DNA of 64,000 bases, from assembly GCA_031410915.1 (NCBI GenBank), contig JANNZY010000081.1:1-64000 (forward strand). The letters run 5' to 3'. The stretch comes from WLMZ01 sp031410915 (GTDB lineage Bacteria > Actinomycetota > Acidimicrobiia > Acidimicrobiales > Ilumatobacteraceae). Below are positions 57,709-64,000 of the stretch, piece after piece. The translations under genes were made by a program, and so were the position numbers. How positions within the stretch are numbered: position 1 is the stretch's first letter; the number at the start of each line of letters is the position of its first letter. Below the pieces are notes generated by a model. The model worked only from the letters and a program-made list of their open reading frames with translations, was not told where the DNA came from and made no database searches.

Positions 57709-60700
57709 GGCTCTTCCTCGTCCGCTGCGATCGTTGGGGCTTCGGCATGGGCAGGCGCCGATCTCTCGACACCGGCGAGCTGCTCGTAGTATCGCCACCT
57801 CGCGGTGACGTCGTGTTGAGCGTGGGCGAGCAGCTCGTCAGAGCGCTCGGGACTGCGCCGGTTCAGCATCGCGAACCGTGCTTCGCTGAGGGCGAAGTCG
57901 CGGTACGCCACCGTGGGTGCTGCGCTGTCGAGCTGGAACGGCTGCGTCTCTGCACCGTCACCGGGTTGGTAGCGGTAGAGCGGCCAATGCCCGCTCTGCA
58001 CAGCGACTTTCTGCTGCCTCATCGAATGGCTCATGTCGAAGCCGTGAGCGATACACGTGCTGTAGGCAATGATCACCGACACGCCAGGCCAGGCCTCCGC
58101 TTCGAGCATCGCCTTGACGGTTTGGATGTCGCTCGCCCCGAGCGCGACATGAGCCACGTACACGTCGCCGTACGACATGGCCTCCAGACCAAGATCCTTC
58201 TTGGTCGTTGCCTTTCCACCTGCGGCGAACTTGGCCACCGCACCTCGTGGTGTCGCCTTCGATGCTTGGCCGCCGGTGTTGGAATAGACCTCGGTGTCAA
58301 GCACGAGGATGTTCACGTTGCGGCCACTCGCGAGGACATGGTCGAGACCGCCGGCACCGATGTCGTAGGCCCAGCCGTCGCCACCAACGATCCACACGCT
58401 CTTGCGCACGAGCGATCCGATCAGGTCGAGCAGCTGTCTTGCTTCGGTCGAATCGATGCCGGACACCGCCGACCGCAGCGAGTCGAGGCGTGCTCGCTGC
58501 GTACGGATCGAGCCTTCATCGCTGTCTTCGACGCCGTCGACCACAGCTGCCACGAGGACCGGATCGAGCTGATCACCGAGCCGGTCGAGAAGCGCCAGCG
58601 CGCCGTGGCGCTGTGCTTCGAGCCCGAGCCTGATGCCCAGCCCGAACTCGGCGTTGTCCTCGAACAAGCTGTTGCTCCACGCGGGACCGCGGCCGTCGTC
58701 GCCGACGCAGTACGGAGTCGTTGGAAGGTTGCCGCCGTAGATGCTGCTGCAACCCGTGGCGTTGGCGATGAGGAGGTGGTCCCCGAACAGCTGCGTCAGC
58801 AACTTCAGGTACGGCGTTTCGCCGCATCCGGCGCATGCACCGCTGAACTCGAAGAGCGGCCGGCGGAGCTGACTCGTCTTCACCGAACCTGGATCCCACT
58901 GCGCTGGATCGGCCTCACGAAGCGACGAGAATGCACTCCACGCGCGCCGTTCGACGTCGAGGTGGTCCTCGATCGGACGGAGGTTGATGCTTTTGCGCTT
59001 GACCTCGCTCTTGTCGTGCGCTGGGCAGGCAACGACGCACACTCCGCAGCCGGTGCAGTCGTCCGGAGCGACCTGAATTGTGAGGGACATGCCCGGCACG
59101 TCGCGGCTGCGGAACGACTTCGTCTTCAGCGCGCCGAGATCATCCGACGCCTGCAGCGCGGACGGGTCGTACACCTTCATCCGGATGGCAGCGTGAGGAC
59201 ACACGATCGCGCATTTACCGCAATCGATGCAGAGGTCAGGATCCCAGATCGGAATCTCTGTCGCAATGGTGCGCTTCTCCACCTGCGAAGTCGCCGTCGG
59301 GAAGCTGCCATCGGGCGGCAGCGCGCTCACTGGCAGCTGGTCGCCCTCACCCTCGAGCATGCGGGCCGTGATCCGTGCCACGAAATCACTCACCGGGCCG
59401 GTCGCAGCGCGTCGCCGCCGCACGGTGGCGGTGACCGTGGGTCCGGTCGGTACTGCGAACCGGTGGGCCAGCGCTGTGTCGATGGCGGCGATGTTTCGCT
59501 GCACGACGAGATCGCCGCGCTTGCCGTACGTCTCTGCCACGGCCGCCTTCAGCTGTGCGACGGCTTGCTCGGTCGGCAGTATGCCGGACAGCGCGAAGAA
59601 GCACGTCTGCATCACCGTGTTCACGCGCCCGTCGAGCTGGGCTGCGCGAGCGACGGCGAGCGCGTCGATCGCATGGAGACGAAGATCTCGTTCGATCACC
59701 AGTTCCTGCACTTCTGCCGGTAGGTGATCCCACAGGTGATCCGCCGAGTAGGGACTGTTGATCAGCACCGTCGCCCCTGGCGCGGCGACCTTCAAGACGT
59801 CCATCCGCTCGAGAAAGCTCCACTGATGAACGCCGACGAACGTCGCCTGGTCGATCAGATAGGTGCTCTGGATCGGCGACTCATCGAAGCGAAGGTGGCT
59901 CACCGTCATCGAGCCTGACTTCTTCGAGTCGTACACGAAATAGGCTTGAACGTTGAGATCGGTGTTGTGGCCGACGATCTTGGCCGTGTTCTTGTTCGCG
60001 CCGACGGTGCCGTCGGCTCCCAACCCATAGAACACCGCCCGCACCCTGGCCCGATCGGTGCTGAACGACGGGTCGTACGCCAAGCTCGTGTGACTGACAT
60101 CGTCGACGATGCCGATCGTGAATCCGTTCTTCGGTTCATCTGCGGCGGCTTGGTTGAAGACACCCTGCACCATTGCCGGTGTGAATTCCTTGCTGCTCAA
60201 CCCGTAACGTCCGCCGATGACGCGCGGTACGCGCTCGTCCACCCACGATTCCGCGGGACTGTGCCACAACGTCGCGAGGACATCGAGGTGCAGCGGTTCG
60301 AACGGCGCGCCGGGCTCCTTCGTGCGATCGAGCACGACCACCGTACGAGTCGTGGGTGGCAACGCAGCAAGCAGCGCTTGCGAAGGAAATGGTCGGAACA
60401 GGCGGATGACGGCAACACCGACTCGCTCGCCGCTCGCGCACAACGCGTCCACCGCTTCTCGTGCCGCGCCAGCACTCGAGCCCATCAGAACGACGACTCG
60501 GTCAGCGTCCGGGGCACCGTGGTAGTCGACGAGGTTGTAGTGACGCATCGTCGTGACGGCAAGGCGATCCATGATCGCCTGGACGACATCCGGGACGCGT
60601 GCATGGAACGGGCTGCAGGCCTCTCGCGCCTGGAAGAAGACGTCCGGGTTCTGTGCGCTGCCTCGCAACACGGGACAATCTGGGTCGAGACCGCGTCGAC

Positions 60701-61361
60701 GATGCTCGCTCACGCGGCGGTCATCGATCAGGTCGGCGAGCGTGTCGTCGTCGGGCACGAATACCGTGTTCAGCTCGTGACTCGTGCGGAAGCCGTCGAA
60801 GAAATGAAGGAACGGGACTCGCGTCTCCAACGTCGCTGTGTGCGCGATCGCGGCGAAATCCGCCGCCTCTTGAACACTGCTCGCGCACAACATCGCGAAG
60901 CCGGTCGTTCGTGCCGCCATGACATCGCTGTGATCGCCGAAGATGCTGAGCGCGTGTGTGGCGATGGTGCGTGCGGCCACGTGGATCACCGTCGGTGTCA
61001 GCTCGCCGGCGATCTTGAACATGTTCGGCAACATGAGGAGCAGCCCTTGGCTGGCGGTGAAGGTCGTACCGAGCGCGCCGCGCGTCACCGCTCCGTGCAG
61101 GGTGCCTGCAGCGCCGGCCTCGCTCTGCATCTCGATGACCTCTGGGACGGCTCCCCAGAGATTCGTGTGTCCTCTCGCGGACCAGTCGTCGGCGAGCTCT
61201 CCCATTGCCGACGCCGGCGTGATCGGGTAGATCGCGACGACCTCCGACAGGCGGTGGGCCACGCTCGCCGCGGCCTCGTTGCCATCGATCACCTCACGGC
61301 GACGAGGCGACTCGGGCACAAGGAGCTGATCCACGGTGGCACCCGACGTGGCTTCGATCAT
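57705..61361 (-). CDS. nifJ: Pyruvate:ferredoxin (flavodoxin) oxidoreductase
   Basis: A 1218-residue single-chain PFOR of usual length. The N-terminal region is VAIYPITPASAMGELADDWS. A gamma-type domain occupies about 420-610. Two 4Fe-4S ferredoxin motifs occur (CIDCGKCAIVCPHAAI near 710; CTGCGVCVVACPAHDK near 768). The C-terminal thiamine domain has CAGCGETPYLKLL near 839 and GGDGWAYDIGAGGLDHVLAS near 990. It oxidises pyruvate to acetyl-CoA and CO2, passing electrons to ferredoxin. Start and stop overlap the genes on either side by 4 bp (ATGA), so three genes form one operon. Confidence 0.95.
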   Translation of the reverse strand: MIEATSGATVDQLLVPESPRRREVIDGNEAAASVAHRLSEVVAIYPITPASAMGELADDWSARGHTNLWGAVPEVIEMQSEAGAAGTLHGAVTRGALGTTFTASQGLLLMLPNMFKIAGELTPTVIHVAARTIATHALSIFGDHSDVMAARTTGFAMLCASSVQEAADFAAIAHTATLETRVPFLHFFDGFRTSHELNTVFVPDDDTLADLIDDRRVSEHRRRGLDPDCPVLRGSAQNPDVFFQAREACSPFHARVPDVVQAIMDRLAVTTMRHYNLVDYHGAPDADRVVVLMGSSAGAAREAVDALCASGERVGVAVIRLFRPFPSQALLAALPPTTRTVVVLDRTKEPGAPFEPLHLDVLATLWHSPAESWVDERVPRVIGGRYGLSSKEFTPAMVQGVFNQAAADEPKNGFTIGIVDDVSHTSLAYDPSFSTDRARVRAVFYGLGADGTVGANKNTAKIVGHNTDLNVQAYFVYDSKKSGSMTVSHLRFDESPIQSTYLIDQATFVGVHQWSFLERMDVLKVAAPGATVLINSPYSADHLWDHLPAEVQELVIERDLRLHAIDALAVARAAQLDGRVNTVMQTCFFALSGILPTEQAVAQLKAAVAETYGKRGDLVVQRNIAAIDTALAHRFAVPTGPTVTATVRRRRAATGPVSDFVARITARMLEGEGDQLPVSALPPDGSFPTATSQVEKRTIATEIPIWDPDLCIDCGKCAIVCPHAAIRMKVYDPSALQASDDLGALKTKSFRSRDVPGMSLTIQVAPDDCTGCGVCVVACPAHDKSEVKRKSINLRPIEDHLDVERRAWSAFSSLREADPAQWDPGSVKTSQLRRPLFEFSGACAGCGETPYLKLLTQLFGDHLLIANATGCSSIYGGNLPTTPYCVGDDGRGPAWSNSLFEDNAEFGLGIRLGLEAQRHGALALLDRLGDQLDPVLVAAVVDGVEDSDEGSIRTQRARLDSLRSAVSGIDSTEARQLLDLIGSLVRKSVWIVGGDGWAYDIGAGGLDHVLASGRNVNILVLDTEVYSNTGGQASKATPRGAVAKFAAGGKATTKKDLGLEAMSYGDVYVAHVALGASDIQTVKAMLEAEAWPGVSVIIAYSTCIAHGFDMSHSMRQQKVAVQSGHWPLYRYQPGDGAETQPFQLDSAAPTVAYRDFALSEARFAMLNRRSPERSDELLAHAQHDVTARWRYYEQLAGVERSAPAHAEAPTIAADEEEP

Positions 61362-62824
61362 CTTGCCCCGGCTCCTTCGCCTGCTGGCTGCCGGCCGCTG
61401 ACACCACCGGCCAGTCCACAGAGCTCGACCACACCGGCCTCGATGGCGACCGCCATGTCATCCACATCGGGTGCCGAGTCGTAGTCCCCGGTGATGCCGA
61501 AACTGATCCGTCCGTTGTAGGACAGAATCGCGATTCCGATGCGGACGCCTGCGCTGATCGGCACGAACGGTAGATACGCGACCATCTCCCGGCCGAGCGC
61601 GTACAACGGGATCTGGGGCCCGGGAACGTTCGTGGTGACGGTGGTGATCGTGCGCTGCGGCGCGCTTCGCAAGATCGTCATCGCCGCGCGGGTCGCAAGC
61701 GCGATGAGCGCGGGTGGCGCGAAGTTCGCAGCGTCGATCAATGCAGCTGCCGCAACGGGTTGATGCGACTTCTTGAGCGCAGCCAGATGGGTTCGTACCG
61801 CTTCGAGTCGTTCGACGGGATCGGCGATGCCGACGGGAAGCTCAGCGATCATCATCGAGACCTGGTTGTTGAATGCGTGGTCGTCTGCGGTTCTCACGGA
61901 CACCGGAACCAACGAGGAAACGACGACGCCATCGACAGGATCACCGCGCTGAATCAGGATCTCGCGGAAGGCTCCCGTGATCGCCGACAGCACGACATCA
62001 TTGACGGACCCGCCGAACGCGTGCCGGATGGTCTGGACGTCGGCAAGAGAGCACTGGCCCGATGACCAGCGTCGCCGGCGTCCGATCGCACCCTCGATCG
62101 AGAGGCGACGAGGCGGTCGCAGAGCGCTCTGCGCAAACGACCGTAGGCCATCGAGTCTCTCGCGAAGCGAGTTGGCGGTGGCGCGGGGTGAGCGGGCGTT
62201 GCGGATCAATGCCACTGCCAGGCGCGCCGGCGCAGCTGTCATTTCACCAAGCGCGTCGATCGTCAGCACGAGACTGCTCGGCGCGGCGGCTGCCTTCCAG
62301 GGTTCGGCAGCGGCGGTGACTGCGTCGGGCGACGGGTCCATCAGCACGGCCGTGAGGTCGGTTCCGGAGACGCCGTCGACCATGCAGTGATGCACCTTGG
62401 AGATGAGTGCCCATCTGCCCTCGGCGAGTCCCTCGATCAGCCACATCTCCCACAATGGCCGCTCGCGATCCAACTCGATCGACATCAGCCGGCCCATCAG
62501 CGCGTTGACGTCGTCGCGATGACCCGGTGGCGGGACTGCCGAGTGGCGGAGGTGATAGCTCACGTCGAAGTGGGCATCATCGATCCAGACCGGCCGACCG
62601 AGCGAGCCCGGGGTGAATCGCACCGTCTGACGGAGGCGTCGAACGAGATGCAGCTTGCTCGCGACCAACGCTGCGAGTTCCGTCATCGTCGGTGCCGGAC
62701 CGTCGAACACCACGCACGAGCCGATGTGCATGTGCGAAATGCCATCCTCCGCTTGCAGGAAGAGCGCATCCAGGGGGCTCATTCGATTCGATGACAGATC
62801 CGGCGCGTTGTCGAGCGTGCTCAT
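61358..62824 (-). CDS. Wax ester synthase/diacylglycerol acyltransferase (WS/DGAT)
   Basis: A 488-residue WS/DGAT protein. The active-site motif HHxxxDG is in SKVHHCMVDGVSGTDLTAV (near residue 145). Other family features are SPLDALFLQAEDGISHMHIG at the N-terminus, VNDVVLSAITGAFREILI, a PLYALG-type segment and GIAILSYNGRISFGITGD. The enzyme esterifies acyl-CoA to alcohol or diacylglycerol for storage lipid. It is the first gene of the operon with nifJ and a DHOD-like gene. Upstream to the tRNA (277 bp) no gene is supported, and no consensus DosR box is seen. Confidence 0.9.
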   Translation of the reverse strand: MSTLDNAPDLSSNRMSPLDALFLQAEDGISHMHIGSCVVFDGPAPTMTELAALVASKLHLVRRLRQTVRFTPGSLGRPVWIDDAHFDVSYHLRHSAVPPPGHRDDVNALMGRLMSIELDRERPLWEMWLIEGLAEGRWALISKVHHCMVDGVSGTDLTAVLMDPSPDAVTAAAEPWKAAAAPSSLVLTIDALGEMTAAPARLAVALIRNARSPRATANSLRERLDGLRSFAQSALRPPRRLSIEGAIGRRRRWSSGQCSLADVQTIRHAFGGSVNDVVLSAITGAFREILIQRGDPVDGVVVSSLVPVSVRTADDHAFNNQVSMMIAELPVGIADPVERLEAVRTHLAALKKSHQPVAAAALIDAANFAPPALIALATRAAMTILRSAPQRTITTVTTNVPGPQIPLYALGREMVAYLPFVPISAGVRIGIAILSYNGRISFGITGDYDSAPDVDDMAVAIEAGVVELCGLAGGVSGRQPAGEGAGAR

Positions 62825-63101
62825 TGGTCGAACGGTACGGATTTACGGTTCCGTCGAGTAGAGCCAAACGTCATCGACTTGTCGAACGGCCAGGACACAC
62901 CGATGCCTCACGTGCCCCTTGTCGACGGCGCGTTGCACGGACGTGGCGGAGCGTTCGCCGTCGCTGGGATCCATCTCGGTGACATCCCCATGCTCGATCA
63001 CCGGTCACACGCGATCCCGCAGCGCGAGAATGCTCGAAGACACTGCCAGCTCAGTGGGAACCATCGTGCCGTTCACGGCCGGCGAGCAACCGATGGTTCG
63101 T

Positions 63102-63177
63102 TGGCGCACTCGGGATGACTCGAACATCCAACCGCTTGATCCGTAGTCAAGTGCTCTATCCATTGAGCTACGAGTGC
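63102..63177 (-). tRNA. tRNA-Arg (ACG)
   Basis: On the minus strand GCACTCG and CGAGTGC form the 7-bp acceptor stem. GCTC/GAGC is the D stem. CTTGA and TCAAG flank the anticodon loop CTACGGA, giving anticodon ACG (inosine at position 34 reads CGU/CGC/CGA). GGATG/CATCC is the T stem with loop TTCGAGT. The discriminator is G and CCA is encoded. Confidence 0.95.
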
Positions 63178-63252
63178 ATTTGCGGGCCGCAGTCTAACCA
63201 CGGCTCGGTGCAAGTCGCACCCGCGATTTCGGCGGCGGGCGGGATCCGCGGG

Positions 63253-64000
63253 CTACTGCCAGGGCCCCCACCCGCCGGCACGCAGGTACATCGCGTAGGC
63301 GGCGTAGGCATTGACCTTGGGGTCGTAGAGCTGTGACGCCGATGTGATGCCCCACGACGCGAGGCTGGCCTTGTTCGCGTTGAAGTAGATCTGGAACAGG
63401 CCGTAGCAGCACCAGTTGCGCACGGTCGGGATGAGGTTGCTCTCGCGAGTCGCGATGCGGATGGCCTCGTCCTCGAGCTCGTCGGGCCACACGTCGCGGA
63501 TGATCTGCGCGACCTGCTCCTTGGTGTAGGCGTTCTTCGGCGGGGCCGCGGTCGTCGTCGGGGCAGCGGTGGTGGCGGGTGCAACCGTGGTCGGCGACGT
63601 CGTGCTCGCAGTCGGCTTCGCGGTCGTCGCTGTCGTGGTGGGGGCCGCCGTCGTGCTCGCAGCATCGGTGGTGGCGGGCGACGCGTTCCAGGGCAGGCAG
63701 ATGGTGCGCCCCGGGTACAACGGTGAGTCGGCGGTCGCGTTGTTTGCGCTGAGCACTTCCTTCAATGTGAGATCGACCTTGTCGGCGATGAGGATCCAAT
63801 AGTCGCCCGTGACCACGTCGTAGTTGTTCGCGCAGACGCGCGTGACCTCGACGTCGTCGGCGACGACAGCGACCTCGTGGGCGGGCGTCGACGACATCGT
63901 CTCCACCTCAGCTGCGGCGGGCGCTGTGCCGAGCGTGGCCGGGGTCGAGGATGCCGTGCCGGGCTCGGGCTCCGTTGCGGCGGCGGGGGCGGCGACTCGA
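63253..64000 (-). CDS. LysM plus lytic-transglycosylase-like protein (N-terminus beyond the window)
   Basis: The minus-strand frame stays open to the right edge, so the N-terminus is missing. Visible order: an Ala/Pro/Thr-rich segment, a LysM-like module (YDVVTGDYWILIADKVDLTL with LYPGRTICLP), a long Thr/Ala linker, and a C-terminal lysozyme-like/SLT-related domain (VAQIIRDVWPDELEDEAIRI with RESNLIPTVRNWCCYGLFQI, ending GGWGPWQ). The Glu in ATRESN is the likely catalytic acid. It would bind and cut peptidoglycan. The gene ends 75 bp before the tRNA. Confidence 0.8.
   Translation of the reverse strand, partial: RVAAPAAATEPEPGTASSTPATLGTAPAAAEVETMSSTPAHEVAVVADDVEVTRVCANNYDVVTGDYWILIADKVDLTLKEVLSANNATADSPLYPGRTICLPWNASPATTDAASTTAAPTTTATTAKPTASTTSPTTVAPATTAAPTTTAAPPKNAYTKEQVAQIIRDVWPDELEDEAIRIATRESNLIPTVRNWCCYGLFQIYFNANKASLASWGITSASQLYDPKVNAYAAYAMYLRAGGWGPWQ

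Noticed and set aside
62825..62900. DosR-type operator before the wax-ester synthase gene
   Set aside because: No match to the GGGACT...AGTCCC consensus; only weak ACGG repeats are present.
62903..63118. Plus-strand ORF of about 71 codons
   Set aside because: It runs into the 3' end of tRNA-Arg and has no ribosome binding site or recognisable sequence.

Overview
This 64 kb window comes from a high-GC actinobacterium. Mycothiol biosynthesis (mshA), a SigR/RsrA-type thiol-stress pair, a rex-hemA-hemC-hemD cluster, C5-pathway heme genes (hemA, hemL) and an RsiG-type anti-sigma factor all point to Actinobacteria. The order mshA - YbjN-like gene - proC - (galE2-like/acyltransferase pair) - hemACD - hemB - hemL resembles a segment known in Mycobacterium. 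The large secreted proteins (SdrD-like B domains, Thr/Pro linkers, a subtilase with a Trp-rich repeat tail) and the absence of a mycomembrane gene set suggest the class Acidimicrobiia (Ilumatobacter-like). The lineage is inference; only the gene content is seen.

Layout. 1-5.4 kb: 3' part of a degenerate cellulose-synthase-like protein with PilZ and B-type domains, a YgjP-type metallopeptidase, a histidine phosphatase, a MoaD-like protein, an RsiG-like c-di-GMP-type protein and an XRE regulator. 5.4-12.9 kb: PhoD-like phosphatase, mshA and its YbjN neighbour, proC, a possible small RNA with a perfect terminator, a SAM hydrolase and an acyl-CoA/AMP ligase. 12.9-24.4 kb: a candidate Rex operator, rex-hemA-hemC-hemD, two secreted or membrane proteins, a HAD hydrolase, hemB-hemL and small proteins. 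24.4-37.5 kb: a renalase-like flavoprotein; an epimerase/acyltransferase-like/hydrolase operon; an M23 endopeptidase; a 40-bp repeat array; a DUF2510/LURP protein; a UspA-UbiB fusion divergent from an FHA-adenylate cyclase; a pseudo-phosphatase; tilS and its DUF2342 zincin partner. 37.6-44.2 kb: a 2182-residue LPITG-anchored repeat adhesin. 44.2-57 kb: SigR/RsrA, MarR, a MerR/DUF4188 divergent pair with a double palindromic operator, two subtilases, a GGDEF-EAL protein, purU and a nitronate monooxygenase-like enzyme. 57-64 kb: an operon of wax-ester synthase, pyruvate:ferredoxin oxidoreductase and a DHOD-like protein, then tRNA-Arg(ACG) and a LysM/lytic-transglycosylase-like protein that runs off the window.

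The genes connect in several themes: redox sensing (Rex over heme synthesis; SigR with mycothiol), c-di-GMP (RsiG-like effector, GGDEF-EAL enzyme, PilZ domain) and cell-surface building. The most unusual signal is a dispersed element of about 40 bp that starts at or just after the stop codon of an upstream gene. In two of three copies it forms a 32-33 codon mini-ORF joined to the next gene by a GTGA overlap; in the third it has become the N-terminus of the next protein.
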